Shown: positions 12,164 through 24,729, counted from the first letter of the stretch. The stretch is 64,000 nucleotides of DNA from Tetracladium setigerum (GCA_031472005.1 PZJY01000011.1:682001-746000), one strand, 5' to 3'. Numbers and translations: made by a program. The notes: generated by a model not told the origin, from the letters alone.

Positions 12164-12720
12164 ATGGATTGGGATCTTGCAGCTTATCCTGAGTCGATGT
12201 GACTTTGACGGTCACTTATATGCGCAACCTTTGCTCTAAATAAGCTTCACGAATCGAGACTGGCGTTAGCTCAGCCAGCCTCTGCTCGCTTGTCTTCTAA
12301 TTAGGCGGGGCGCAGTATATGGGTAAGGACTGGAGATGTCTCAGCAACGACGTCGTGGTCGAATCAGATTCATGACAGAGGAGCTGAGGCCGAAGCTGTC
12401 CGCCATCCTGCAGCGTTGTCGAAGAGGCCTTGCGGAGGAGTCTGGCTATTGAACGTGTCCAGGACTGAGATATACTGACTTCAGGTACCATAAGGGTAAA
12501 TATCGATAATCAACAAATACTAAACGAGAAAAAGGGAGAAAGAAAGAACGGAATAATGAAATGTTATCTTGCTTACACAAAACCCAATCAATCTTAAGAG
12601 CTTCATTAACCATCACTTGACATGCAATTTTCATTTCCGCTCCAAAACTACTTTAGCATCTAAGGACCGTGAAAAAACACTCGGCTTCTATATACTTCCT
12701 TAAGATATCTAGCACAACAC
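12164..12720. other. Intergenic region, no gene seen
   Basis: Upstream of the membrane-protein gene and downstream of NOP13. Only short ORFs without motifs. Confidence 0.5.
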
Positions 12721-14303
12721 CTAAAATTTCGTCTTACTACCCTTACTCTCCACAATCCCTCCCGTCAATCGGGGGGCATATTCATTTCTATATTCCACCA
12801 CTTTAACGGCTCCTGCTCCTCCCCCATCACCTCCCTGTTTCTCCTCCCTCCTCTGCCTCACAGCCTTGGGCGCATTATCATCTCTCGAATTTGGATTGAT
12901 GGAATTAGGATTCTTGGTTCCGTCTTTTCCATATCGTTTCTTATATCGCACTTGGGCATCCTCGGCAAATTCCATGCGTAGTGGGCGACCTTTGATCTTG
13001 TTGATCCACCATTTGCGCATCTTGCCTTTTTTAGCCGTTTTGTTTGCTTTTGTAGCTTTTGGTTTGGGTTCGGCGGAGTCGGAATCGGAGCCTGAGTCAG
13101 AGTTTGAATCGCTGTCTTCGGAGGAGGAAGAGGATTCGTCGTCCGAGACTTCGTCTTCGACCATTACGAATCCTTTGACTGCACTTTCGGCAGCAGAGAG
13201 CTCTGAAAATACAACCCAAGCGTAACCCTTGCATTTACCACTATCCTCAAACGTAGCGATTTTCATGCTTTCAATGGGTCCGCATTTGAAGAAATGTTCG
13301 GTGAGACTTTCTTCAGTTGTGTCGAATGAGAGATTACCGACGAAGACGCGTTTGCTGGGTGGTTTTCCTTCTTTACGCTGCTCTTCTTTCGTCTTGTCTG
13401 GTCGGCCTTCGAAGGATTTGTTATCCTTGATGAGCACCCGTCGGCCAGAGAGAAGTTCCTCGGAAAGTTCCAGTGCGTACTCAACTCCCTTTGCGGTGGA
13501 GAAATCAACATAGGCGAATCCTTTGTTGTGATCAACGCGCCATTTGTTGGTAGGGACTTTGTTGGCGGATTTGTTATCGTTGGGGCCGGGCATATGGATT
13601 CGAGTGATCATGTCTTCGGTAAGATCGGATTTCTCGACCAGGAAAGTGCGGAGATCTTCTTTGGATGTGTGGAAGGCCATGTTACCAATCCAAATACCGT
13701 ACTCAGATCTCTTTTCTACCTCGGCCTTCTTCTTTTTCTCCTCTGGCTCAGGTGTGTTTTCTGCGCCGGATTTCGATGGTGGAAGGGGTTTGCCTTTTTT
13801 GAGTGCTCGAAGCGCTTTTTTGGAGGGGGTTCGGGTGCGGTAATGTCGACTTCGATTTCTTCTGATGCAGGGATTACTTTGCGTTTCTTTGATGGAGGGT
13901 CGGCTGCGTCCTTTGGTTCTTCAATTTCTTCGCCTACGACCTCGTCGTCGACCTCCATTTCGATATCTGCTGAAGCAGGTACATCTTCTGGCGTAGACGT
14001 CGCTGTTTCGGGGATAGTGGCCTCTGTCTCAACAAGGGTTTCTGCCTTTCTCTTCTTATTTGATTTGTCCTTCTTCGGCTTTGTGTCTGTGGTGATGGCT
14101 TCTGGGACAGAGACTTCCTCTTCTGCTGATACCTCTGATTTCCTCTTTTTGCTTGACTTCTCTTTCTTGTGCTTTGCCTCCACAGTGACTTCCTCCGTGA
14201 CAGGTACCTCTGCCTCTACCTCAACCTCTGCCAGCGTCTCCGACTTCCTTTTTTTGCTCGACTTCTCCTTCTTTGGTCTGGTGGATTCTTTAGAGGACCC
14301 CAT
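12721..14303 (-). CDS. NOP13: Nucleolar RRM protein, Nop13-like
   Basis: Predicted pre-ribosomal RNA-binding protein of the nucleolus. The first 190 residues are Lys/Glu-rich with three KKEKSSKKRKSE-like blocks, typical nucleolar localisation sequence. RRM1 runs from YGIWIGNMAFHTSKEDL; RRM2 has KRVFVGNLSFDTTEESL and CKGYAWVVFSE. An acidic Ser/Asp/Glu tract splits RRM2 from KGRPLRMEFAEDAQVRYKKRYG. A frame break lies at the T run 13816-13821 (A run on the coding strand): one more A turns PPPKKRFEHSKK into PPPKKALRALKKGKPLPP and connects to EKRSEYGIWIGN. The corrected length is 528 codons. Start at 14303 (MGSSKES) is preferred; 14342 is a possible upstream Met. Divergent from Iec3 with a 442-bp shared promoter. 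Confidence 0.85.
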
Positions 14304-14745
14304 TGTTTCTGATGTAATGCGGGACTTTGTGGGTATTCTCAATAGTGAACAATCCGAATATTATCGTCTGTGGTGGTGACTTGAATGAGGTTTCGAAGGA
14401 GGAAGGGGACCCCGCGGAAGTGTATGATGGTGGGCAATTTCGCGAAATGCACTTGAAAATGACTCTAGTTTCGAGAGTGCCAAACAATTCCAATCAGCAA
14501 TATAGCGGCTCGAATATATTCAGTCCGTGGTGTGCGGACTCAATTGACGTCGGTGTCTCTTGATTCGCAAAATAATATTTCTGCAGACAAGCTTTTAGCT
14601 TTTGGAGCGGCCGCCTTTTAGCGCGATGGGGTGTTCGGGTGTACTTTAATCCGAGGTGATGCTTCTCAGCTTCCAGGCCATCGCTCAACCATGGAGTTGA
14701 GCATCTTTCAATCTTCAAAACCCAAACACCAACACACCCAGTATC
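14304..14745. promoter_or_regulatory. Shared divergent promoter region of NOP13 and Iec3
   Basis: 442 bp between two divergent start codons. No canonical TATA box is evident. Assignment as promoter is by position only. Confidence 0.5.
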
Positions 14746-16079
14746 ATGGAGGTCAAAGAGGAAGAAGTCCAAACCATGGACACCATCATGAAGGACCAAG
14801 AGGATACCCCCGTCCAGGAAGGAGAGCCGCGGACAACATACAAATCATACAAGTACGTTCGCGTAACTTCAGCGTTGACGTCCAGCACTTCACCAAGTCC
14901 ATGACTAATTCGCGCGAAATCTAGGAAGAAATATAGGAAGATGCGCGCCGTATTTGAAGAGAAGATGCAAAGAAGTAATGAGCTGTTCCTCAATGAACAA
15001 CGAGGCCTCGAAACCATCAAGCGACTGGCGCGAATGAACAGGTGCCCAGAACCACACCCCTCCTATGAATTACATTCCATCTAACGCATCTTCTCTGCAG
15101 TCAAATATTAGACCTCCTCCTCGACATCAATGATTCTCCCCAACTCCCCGCCGACAAGCGCTTCAACCTCAGCACACCACATCCGGACCTTACACCCATC
15201 CCTCCTCTCGTTACGCCCGCCGACCTCGCCGAAGCAGCCTCAAACACCACCCCAGAAGGCAAAGCAATTTATGCTGAGATCCTCGCTCTCCAAAGCGAAA
15301 GCGATGCTACAAAATCTGCCTCTACGTCAGCAGCCAAATCGCTCGCTGGACTAATGACCAGCACGCCTCACCTCTCCCTCAAGAACCCACCTGCAGATCC
15401 AAAGATTCTAGAAGATATAAGGGGGCAAAGTGACCGATACATGACACTCGAGCAAATTGATCAGCACTTCTTCGAATTGGATAGTTTGGCCACAGGGAGT
15501 TCCGCTGTGCCAGGGGCACCACGTCCGGCGCCAGTAGACTCTACAGCGACACTTGATTTATCACTCGATAATCCACATTCCGTGTACAACTGGCTCCGCA
15601 ATAACAAACCTCAAGTCTTTCTCCAAGACGGCGAAGGCTCTGAGAAGTCATCTGGAAAGCCTGGGGCGTTACGTGGGGCAGGGAAGAGGATCCCACAGCC
15701 AGCACCTAGTAAACCTGATGTCTTGGAGTTTGTAGAAGAGGATGGCGCGGGATATGACGGGTTGATTGTGGCTGCGAAAACTGGGGGGAAGCGGAAGCGA
15801 GGCACTCATGCGGGTGATGGTGAAGAAGATGGTGGTTACCACCCCAAATCAGGCAGGGTAGAAGACGGAAAGGGGAAGAAAGCGCGACAGCCTCGAAAGA
15901 AGAAAGAAGATGGTGGCGGGGGAAGTGCCAGGAAGAGAGTTAAGTCGAGCAAATTCGTACCCGTGGAACCTGCTGGACCGGAAGGGGTGAGGCTGGTGGT
16001 GATTAGAGTCGGCTGTGATTGTATTTTACATTGGGTGGTTAGAGTGAGGTTGAGGATGTACGAATATAGTGGTGGTTAA
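14746..16079 (+). CDS. IEC3: INO80 chromatin-remodelling complex subunit, Iec3 family
   Basis: Fungal-specific INO80 subunit. Exons: 14746-14852, 14925-15041 and 15101-16079, 401 codons as read. The conserved Iec3 segment spans the first two introns: YKSYKKKYRKMRAVFEEKMQ, SNELFLNEQRGLETIKRLAR and SQILDLLLDINDSPQLP. A second conserved patch is PHSVYNWLRNNK. The C-terminal third is Gly/Lys-rich with nuclear-localisation-like clusters (KRKRG, KKARQPRKKK, ARKRVKSSKF). After FVPVEPAGPEG the frame continues as an uncharacteristic LHWVVRVRL tail. One extra G in the run near 15986-15990 would instead end at GGEAGGD, so the true stop may be about 70 bp earlier. Family call rests on the N-terminal coiled region. 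Confidence 0.85.
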
Positions 16080-16761
16080 GTAGGGAGGCAATCATCTTGA
16101 AAACGGGCAGTGGGTATTGACGAATAAATGGAACGGAACGAAAAGGGAAGGGGCCGGGCGTTAAAGGACGATGGAGCGGGTAATATTGGCTGGGAGATAC
16201 CTATCTGATACACATATAGTATACCAATTGTAAGAATAACACAAAGAGATGTGTAGGTGCAGGAGAATTGGCATTCACTCAGGTAGGCATCAATTCGTTT
16301 CACAATAGCTACTTCAGCAAGAAAGTAGCCTGGAAGTCTGATTTCTTAGCTCCGTATCCAAATCCTTTATAAAATGTGAATTATAACAGAAAAACGAGAT
16401 TCTTTGGAAAGCAACATTTTATTCTATTGCAAACTTACTTCCTGAGAATCTTGCCTCTCCCCTTGAGAATTGAAACAAAAACAAGCTCAAAATCTGGGTA
16501 AGAAATTTTATATCACTATAATCTGAATTTCGTAAGACCTAAACGAAACTAGCAAACACTGCGAAATGTACTATCATTTCAAAGTGTCTTCGTATACTAC
16601 ACTATCTAAACAATATCTAAATCCTTACGCTGCTCATATTTTATCATCTCAAAATCCCATATGATCCATTAATCGTAACATCATCATAACACCATCAAAC
16701 ACATCTCATCATATCATACACCAACTCACCCTCCTCCACACATCACATACATCTGGAGATT
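16080..16761. other. AT-rich intergenic region between convergent genes
   Basis: Carries the 3' flanks of Iec3 and of the minus-strand membrane gene. AT-rich with no coding-like ORF. Confidence 0.5.
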
Positions 16762-17765
16762 CTAAACCACACTCCCCGGCTCCAACGCTGGCTCTTTAGC
16801 CTTCCTATCCATCTTCTCCTTCAACCCCTCATCCTCCCCACTCACCCTCCCAATCCCATCCTCAATACCCATCTCCCTCTCATGTTTCCTTCTCACCTTC
16901 TCCAACAGCCAAAAATTATACAATCCAAACAAAACACCTGTAATCACCATGACCCCGCCCGTGACGGCCGCCGTGATCCAAGCTGTGGTGCTCCATGTGC
17001 CTTTTTGTTGGCTGTAGACTGCTATGAGGGTGGAGATGAGACCGGCGAGGGAGTTGAGACAGCCAGGGAGGAAGATACGGTTGAGGAGCCAGACGAAGTT
17101 AGTGCGGTGGCGTATCCACTGTTTAAAGAAAATTATAATGTTAGTAAATAATGTCCATCATATCTCAATTTTTCATTCCATCTCACTCGCTTTGTTTTTG
17201 ACGAAATAAGAAAGCAGGAAAGATAACATACCAGCCAAACCATTCCTCCCGCTCCAACACCGCAACAAAGAGCTCCAACGTATATTAACTTGACATTCTT
17301 CACAGCAGCCAAAACCCTTTTGCCAGCTTCATCATCATCTTTCACCTCGATATTCTGTAAACTCGTGAAAGTACCCGGAAATACCAAGAAGCCCGCTAAC
17401 AGGATCCAAGTAAATGTTGCCGCTAGAATGGTGTGGAGACGTGGGATAGTGTCTTGGGCCAGGAGCATGGTCATGTAACGTGTGTGCACTGAGGTTTGTC
17501 GGTTGAGGGTTGGAGGTGGTGGTTTGGATTTGGATTTGGATTTGGTGGAGGTGCTGTGGGAGGTGCGGAGGGGTTCATGGTTCGTGTTTGTGGTGGATGG
17601 GGAGGATGATGTGAAGGGGATATGGACGTGTGGGATGTGAATACTGTGGTGTTTTTGTGGTTGTGAGGAAGAAGCAGGGGTGTCGAGGATGGTGTTGCTT
17701 CTTCCTATGCCTTTGCCATGTTTGACTGAGGATGAGTGCGTTGGGAGGGTGTTTGAACGACCCAT
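16762..17765 (-). CDS. Fungal four-helix membrane protein
   Basis: Function unknown. Two exons: 17765-17232 and 17118-16762, joined in phase 0 (GMVWL then WIRHRTNFVWLLNR); 296 residues. The N-terminal 100 residues are a Ser/Thr/His/Lys-rich cytosolic tail with runs such as STSTKSKSKSKPPPP. Four hydrophobic helices follow: IPRLHTILAATFTWILLAGFLV, VKLIYVGALCCGVGAGGMVW, FLPGCLNSLAGLISTLIAVY and WITAAVTGGVMVITGVLFGLYNF. The tail KVRRKHEREMG... is charged. This architecture (long tail plus two helical pairs with a short loop) is common in uncharacterised Pezizomycotina proteins. No frame problems are seen. Confidence 0.8.
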
Positions 17766-18598
17766 TTGGATGGTTGATATTGGTTGGTTCTAATCTCCCT
17801 TGTTTGACTTGAGTGGAGGATAGCAATGTGATGTGGTTGTGAAGTGATGTGAATTGTATGTGTAATGTTATGGATTCTCAAACTCAAAATCAAATAATAG
17901 TATGAAAAGTATAAAAGAATCCAAGAGACCAAGCCTGGTTGATGAGCAGGAGAAGCCTTGTATGTATCACCTCGCAACCTCCAACCTCCACCATCATCAT
18001 ATCATTCAGGTCCAGCATCGATAACCTGTTCCACTTCCCTGCAAAGCAGACGTGATTTGGCGGGTGAGGAAATATGATAGCAAGGGGGAGAAGAGGGGTG
18101 GGGGGTTCATTTACCCGCAAATAGGAAGGAGGACCGTTCAAGGAGGATCAGAACGTTGCACCCAATAGGTGTTAAATGTGGTGTGTAGAAGAAGTAGGAT
18201 GTTGTGGTGGTGGTTGGATTCTCGCTTGAGGCCAAGTTATAGACCCTGGATGTTTTGGAGGCGCAATGACGTGTGAGGATGCCGGGGGTTTTGAGAACCA
18301 CGATTGGTTGCAACGACGACAACAACGGCGAAAAGAATTGCGTCGTTGAAAATTGAAGGTAATGCTTTTAGTATCTGCAAATAAATCCGATCGGTCTGTG
18401 AATAAACGTGTTGCGCTGTTGCTTTGAAATGAGCTTTAACAAACAGCTGAAATAGGAAATAAGTCAACAGGAACTAAATAACAACCAAGAAGTAAGCTCG
18501 AAGGAACTAGCAGACCCGATAATATGAACATGCAATATTAGTATTCTGCGAAAGGCAGAAGATCTATTTGTACAAAATGCGCCGTGCCAATTATGCAG
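17766..18598. other. Intergenic region, no gene seen
   Basis: Upstream of the four-helix membrane gene and downstream of PRP24. Short overlapping ORFs on the minus strand have no motifs. Confidence 0.5.
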
Positions 18599-21500
18599 TT
18601 ATTGAGTCCCTCCACTCACAAACATATTTCTGAAATCCGCATTGCCCTTTGGCTTTTTAGCCTCCTCTCCATTGCCATTAACAACCTTCTGCGATACGCC
18701 CGCCGATGGAGCAGTAGTATTTGCGCCAGAGAATCCCAAACCCTTTTTCTTTTGTCCCAATCCACCTCGACCTCCTGGACCAACTGGTCTTCTAACAGGC
18801 GGTGGAGGCGCCATCAAGGTAGAAGCCGATTTCTTGCCTTGACCAATCTGAATGCGATCACTTCTATACTCGTCTTTCTGCGATAGCAAATCTTTCATGT
18901 CGCCCGTCCGAAGTAGTCGTCCAGGGGCAATCTCATGATTCGATAGACCCAACGCAGCCTTCCCAGCTGATGTAGGATCTGAATATTCGATGACCGCTCC
19001 TTGATGATCAGGACGAAGCACTAGTTTCACAATTTCGCCGTAGGGCTCAGCAATTGTGCGAATCCGTTCAACATTGACCGTATCCGGAATGTTCATGAGA
19101 GTCATCGTTCGGCTCGTGAGTTCTTGTCGAGAAGGATTGTGGCCATCTGATGTTGAGGCAGGAGACATGGCATAATCACCATCAGCATCGGGTGCTGGCG
19201 ATGCCGATGATCCCTTTCCATAGACGGTAGCCGTGGGCTTGAAATTCTTGCCGGTCGACAATTCCACAGTGAGAATCCTCGACTTAAGTTTCGTTTTATC
19301 AAGCTCGAGCGATGCGGTTGCCTCTTCCTTCTTCTCGAAGGAGACAAATGCGGCACCTTTGCTCTCTCCGCCTAATGTTTTGAGTATTCTTGCCTTCTCC
19401 ACTTTCCCATATTTAGAGAAGACCTCTTTCAAATCATCTTCGGTGATGGATGAATCGATTCCAGTGATGTGAATCTCCCTCCCTTCGGCCATTGCACCCT
19501 CTCTATCTTTCTTGTTGGCTGGGTCAGAATATTGGCAACGAGCTTGTACACTCCACCTAAAGACTGCCCATCAAGCTCAGTCGCAGCCGCTGCAGCGGCA
19601 GACGTGCGAAACGAAATGTAGCAAAACCTCCTATGAGTGTTGTGCTTCAAACTTGGCCATCTAATACTGAAGATTTCTCCACAGTCCTTGAAGATATTTT
19701 TGAGGTACGCATCGTCTGCAGTAGGTGGATAATTTGTGACATAAAGCGTCAATCCGGCTGCAGGTTCGACATGGATTTGTCTGTCTCCAAAGTACTTTCC
19801 ATCCCTCAGCTGAGCAGATTTGACATCGTCTGTCGCACGGAACTCAATTAGAGCCGTGGTTGAAGATTTGTCCGTTTCGGTCCTTAAAGTCATGCTGTTG
19901 ACATGTCCGTAATCCTTAAAATATTGCCGCACCTTAGTTTGGGTGACGTCGGGTGGTAGATTCGTCACGAGAATAGTGGTGTTTTCTCGGTCTCGCTTCA
20001 ATTGTTGCTCACGGATCGCATCCTGGTCAGCTGCACTTTTGACTTTCTTCGTTACACCTCCTTCCTCCACTTCGGACTCTCGTTTTCGCTTCGATCCATT
20101 AGTCTGATCGGCCTCGACGGCAGTATCAACAACTGCTTGTGGTTGCTGTTGAGCATAAAGAGCCGCCGCCTCTGCCGCCTCGGCCTCACGACGTCGTGCC
20201 ACTATCTTGGATAGTCGGTGAACGGTGCTCATAGCTTGAAGAAGTGCGTTGACGTCCTCATAGTTATTGCAATGGCGAACATAAACTTCCATCATCTTCT
20301 CCGGCCAATCCAGCGTTCTTCTACCGATCGCTTGTTTGAGGACGTCGGTGGCAGCCGTTGGCGGTGCAGCTGGGGAACGAATAGTCATCTCCCAGAGGTA
20401 AAATTGCTGCCAAAATTCATAACTGTCCCCATGTGTGGGAACAAGCTTTTTCCAAGTCTGCCTGGCTTCGTCATACCGAATTTGCTGCGTGAGATGTTGG
20501 ATGAACACTCTCTCAATCCTAAATAGGGGATCGCCTTTCCACTCAGTCTTTCCATGTCGGCGTTGGCCCCATTCTTGCACGCTTTCCAATGCACTTCTCA
20601 AGCCCATCTCCGCAATATCAGCATCATCATCATTGGCTTCTACGGCCGTGGTACGTCGCTTGAGGAAACCACACCACGCGGAATAGAACTCAACTACGCC
20701 ATCCATACCATCTCGGTCCAAAGCTCGGTTATCTGTCGCCGCGTGTTTGATTCGTTCCATGGTTTCAAAATCAGATTTCTCGAATTCGGCGCGTAAAATA
20801 TATCTCGCCCAAAGTGCTCCTGACCAGGGACAGTGGTTTGTTGCCCTCTGAAGGACAGCGAGCACAGCAGGGAGTGGCCAGGGCGAGTTATTTTTGCAGG
20901 TTGTAAGATAGACAATATAATCCTCCCAGACGGTAGCATCAATGCCGAATGGTGTCGAGCACAATGCACGCTCATACAGCGCAACGCAAAGAATTGTTGG
21001 ACTTGCAGAGACACCTCGCCTTGGTTTCACAAGGGCTTGTTCTGCTTCCCATTCGAGGTAGCTTCGCATTGTAGATTTGAGAACTTCCATATCGCCCGAC
21101 TCTTTCGCTTTCGCCAGTTGTCGCTCGTATGGTTCGCGCTGGTCGTAGAGAGCTTTCGCGGGTCCCGCAAGTTTAGTCACCGCGACCATTGTGTTCTCGT
21201 AAGATTGCTCGTCGTATTTGGTGAGGAAGCTCGATAGCGAAGTCGACGTCTCCTCCCAAGTTGTATGTGGCACCTGCAGTCGCTGCAAGAATAGAGACTT
21301 GATAAACTCGACCTTTTGCTTCGTCGGGCGCGCCGCAAGTAGCAGCATCTCGATAGACATCCACCTGTTCCAAAGCTCATGGCTATCGTTCAATCGGTAC
21401 TGTGTTGCTTGAGCAGCTTCCTGCCACATCTCGAGCCCTATCTCTTCCGAGAAGATTTCTTGTCCCAGCAGTTGCTCGTCTTCTGGCCATCCAGCATCCC

Positions 21501-21692
21501 CATTCTGACAATCCGTGTGGAGAGACCAAACCCATTCGCAGCGCGCCAGCCATAGCTTTATTGACCACGGTTCCGCAGCAACAGCTCGTTTGTATAGCTC
21601 GACTACCCGATTCTCTGCTCAATATCGCCTGCCGTCCTGCTGGCTTCGTCGACCAACGCCAACCAGGAGTCCTCTCCCACTGGCTCTGCCAT
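18599..21692 (-). CDS. PRP24: U4/U6 snRNA-associated splicing factor PRP24 / SART3-type
   Basis: Anneals U4 and U6 snRNAs when recycling spliceosomal snRNPs. Starts MAEPVGEDSWLALVDEAS. The N-terminal half (about 600 residues) is a HAT-repeat array (AEPWSIKLWLARCEWVW; DSHELWNRWMSIEML; YEFWQQFYLWEM). Four RRMs follow: TTILVTNLPPDVTQTKV, LTLYVTNYPPTADDAYL, REIHITGIDSSITEDDL and RTMTLMNIPDTVNVERI. The C-terminus NADFRNMFVSG matches the Lsm2-8 interaction tail. So the HAT domain is kept as in SART3, while the tail is as in Prp24. Two single-base breaks: 21607-21609 (a G run, IEQRIG then VVELYKRA) and about 19526-19533 (KLVANI then SDPANKKDREGAMAEGRE). Corrected length is 1032 codons. Without correction it appears as two genes. 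Confidence 0.9.
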
Positions 21693-22084
21693 TGTCGCAA
21701 CCGAAACTTACCCAACTTCGATGTGATTTTTTCAGGGAAAATAGCGGGAGTTCATCTGCCAAAGCGATAGCCAGACCGACAGGCTATCAAACCAAATTTG
21801 CGACGCGAAATCTTGGTGCTGGAAAGAAGAATGCCCTGATGGTGTTGGGGGGCGGTGGTACAAACAATCTAGACCTGTCTCTGCGTCAAGCCTTCAGCCA
21901 AAAATGACGATCATGGCTCATGCGGAATGAAATGCTTCGTACTTCTTCGTATCGATATCAGCCGATTAACCGCTCAACATGATCGGTCACATGACCGTAT
22001 TTATTCAGGATACCTTTCTTGGCTTCACTTTTCTATCCCGAGTTAAGAACCTCACAGCAACAAGGGCATCATCAAACCCTCGCT
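21693..22084. promoter_or_regulatory. Shared divergent promoter region of PRP24 and uL22m
   Basis: 392 bp separate the two start codons. The ORFs that cross it on the plus strand are shadows of PRP24. Assigned by position only. Confidence 0.5.
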
Positions 22085-23138
22085 ATGAGTCTACGCCTGT
22101 CAACGAGGCGGCTGGCGAGTCCAGGTAAACTCTATCAACATCTCCCTAATCTATCAAAGCTAATTGATACCAGCAAATGCCCTACGGGCGTCGCAAACAC
22201 CTTTCAACCTCCTCGAACCATGCATTCAACGACGAACCATTCGATGGTGGGGACGCGAAGAACCAGTTTCCACCCCAAAGAACCACCTCACCGAAGAATT
22301 CCTGGCGAAGAAATCCAAGGCGCAGGTAGCGCCCACGCGTGGTGATCTTTCGGAATCCTCCATCTTCGAGGATGAAGAGCTCGCAGGACCAAAGCCAAAG
22401 GGCATCATCGACAACAGCGGTCGCAAACTCACTCCCAGGAATCCTGCCACAATGGCAGCTGCGCTAGATCCGGATCCAGACTCAAGGATGCGGTGGGAGC
22501 GGAAGATGGTGATACGGGAGATTACAAAACGGGGTCGATTGACGAGGGCTCAGTTGCTGAAGAAGCAGGAAAGGGAGTTGATCTCCAAGTCTCATGACTT
22601 CAAGACTTCGGTCAAGAAACTTGTGCCACTTGCGAAACAAATTGCTGGCAAGACGGTCGATGAGGCTATTATTCAAATGAGATTCTCAAAGAAGAAGGTT
22701 GCAAAGGACGTGAAGGAGCATTTGGAGCATGCAAAGAATGAGGCTATTGTCAAAAGAGGTATGGGACTGGGTCTTGATGGCAAACCTTTCAAGACTCTCA
22801 ATATTATGACAAATGACGGGAAGAGAGTCAAGGTGTCGGATCCAACGACGTTGTACATCTCCCAAGCATGGTGTGGGAAAGGTCTTTATGGATCAACACC
22901 CGACTACAGAGCCAGAGGAAATGTTCATATGATGAAGAATCGTACCACAAGTAAGTTCATTGTAAGAAATCTTTTGATTAAATACTGATTTTTGTTAGGT
23001 TTGTCTCTGGAGCTGAAAGAAGAAGCCACTCGAATCAGACTTCACAATGACAGGGAAGAGAAAATCAAGAATCGAAAGGTTTGGGTTCAGTTGCCAAACA
23101 GACCTGTGACCATGCAAAGGCAGCATTATTCGTGGTAG
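22085..23138 (+). CDS. MRPL22: Mitochondrial large-subunit ribosomal protein uL22m
   Basis: Component of the mitoribosomal large subunit near the exit tunnel. Three exons: 22085-22124, 22174-22950 and 22999-23138; 319 codons including stop, all in phase. The first exon encodes a short basic start of a mitochondrial presequence (MSLRLSTRRLASP), continuing into ALRASQTPFNLLEP. The L22 core is in the second half: FKTSVKKLVPLAKQIAGKTVDEAIIQMRFSKKK, then AWCGKGLYGSTPDYRARGNVHMMKN, ending LPNRPVTMQRQHYSW. The extended N-terminus is usual for mitochondrial members. Confidence 0.92.
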
Positions 23139-23774
23139 ATTTGGGTGTACGAAAAGATAGAAGATGTATACTAGAGATTTCCTGTACAACACAGATTAAG
23201 CCCCAAGATATGGGTTTCTCCTCAACCCTACGGGTGTCAATTCGATTTCTGAGCTTTTTTTTGTCGTCCCTAGCATTACTGATGGTAAATGCGATTTTGA
23301 TTATTTCCTTTTCAACCTCTTCCTTTGATCTGGTCATCCTTGAAGTAAAAGATGAGTGTAGTTGTGCCCAGACCCCCACATGGCTCAACTTTAATTCAAA
23401 TCCCTGGGCCTCCGTTTGTTTTTCACGATCCTTCACTTATCACCTTCCTAAAAAGTGATGGCAGGAAGTACTGTACAATCCCACGACACAGCATGCAAGC
23501 TCCAGTGCACTTGTACGAGCGGCAAGTGAGTCAGACGGCAGAAATCGACGCTAAGTCCCCACGAGTTATGCAGCAGGGCAAAGATATCAACTCCACGGAA
23601 TGGTATCTCAACACATCACGAGAAGTCTCGCTTGTCGTGCTTGAAACATTTTATATATAAATCAGCTCTCAGCCCTTCATAAACCCACCTAGCGGTACTT
23701 ACTTCAAAGGCTCAAATTCACATCTCCTCCCATTTTCACCACCAACGTCGCCAAAAAATTTATCTCCTTCAAAT
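23139..23774. other. Intergenic region, no gene seen
   Basis: Short ORFs on both strands without motifs; the last 100 bp are C/A/T-rich and precede the acetyltransferase start. Confidence 0.5.
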
Positions 23775-24620
23775 ATGTCTACCAAAATAATCCTCTCCCC
23801 AGCCCTCCCCTCCGACTATCAAACCCTCGCAACAATAGAATGTCGCACCTTCTACGACGAAGACTTCTCGGCTGTAGCATGGGGACCGCAACGCGACTCC
23901 CCCGCCGCCATCACCGCTCGCGCACAACAATTTGCTTCCCGACCCACGAAACCACATGAGCGGCGATTCGTCACGAAGGCGATGCTTGGGGATGAGATTG
24001 TGGGGTTTGCGGAGTGGAAATTTGTGACGGAGAGGGAGGGGGATGAGAGGGTTAGGTTAAGGGAGTTGGAGGAGAAGGAGAAGAAAGTGAAGGAGAAGGG
24101 AGAAAAGGTGGAGGAAGTGAAGAAGAAGACTGAAGAGGAGATCTTGAAGGAGAAAGAGGAGATTTGGGGTGTTGGTGCTAATTTTAAGTTTTGCGAAGAT
24201 GTGTTCTTGAAGGGGATGAGGTTATGCTGGCCAGTTGTGAAGGGAAGGATTTTTGCAGTTAGTTTTGTTTCTTGTCTTTTTCTTTCCCTTTTTCTTACTC
24301 CTTTCTCTTCATGTTGAGAGGATGAAGGTGCTGATTGACTCAAAACAGAATTAACAACTCTCGCTATCTTACCTGCTCACCAACGTCGTGGAGCAGGGAC
24401 TTTGTTACTGGAAGCTGGACTTGCCGAGGCAGACAGTTTGGGCTTGCAAGTTATACTTGGAGCTTCTCCTATGGGTGAGGGGTTGTATAGAAGGTATGGT
24501 TTTGAACTCACGGAAGCTTGGGGGTTGAAATTGTGGGAGTATGAGGGAGGAGAGCATTTAGTGGTAGGACAGGAAGCGAGACATTGTTTTATGCATCGTC
24601 CTGCAGTTAAAAAAGGATGA
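23775..24620 (+). CDS. GNAT-family N-acetyltransferase
   Basis: Acetyl-CoA-dependent transferase of unknown substrate. Exon 1 runs 23775 to about 24261 and exon 2 about 24349-24620. Motif A of the GNAT fold is in exon 2: LAILPAHQRRGAGTLLLEAGL (the Q-R-R-G-A-G acetyl-CoA loop). LYRRYGFELTEAW is the usual motif B. The N-terminus has FYDEDFSAVAWGP, common in fungal GNATs acting on small molecules. A Lys/Glu-rich insert (about residues 95-135) is predicted coiled. The intron donor is not a consensus one: the phase-correct site is GTTTTG at 24262, while a better GTTAGT at 24258 does not keep frame, so either a rare donor or a one-base error is involved. Confidence 0.8.
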
Positions 24621-24729
24621 ATAGCACTCTGTCAACCGTCTCAGAGAATCAGTGTTTGGCAAGACCGCGATTCAGACTCGATAGACAATTAGATGTGTAC
24701 TTGAGATCAATTCTAATTTCATACTAGTC

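Noticed and set aside
13528..14379. 283-residue plus-strand ORF rich in Ser/Phe
   Set aside because: Antisense shadow of the Lys/Glu-rich NOP13 N-terminus.
22226..22450. Minus-strand ORF within uL22m
   Set aside because: Antisense shadow of a conserved coding exon.
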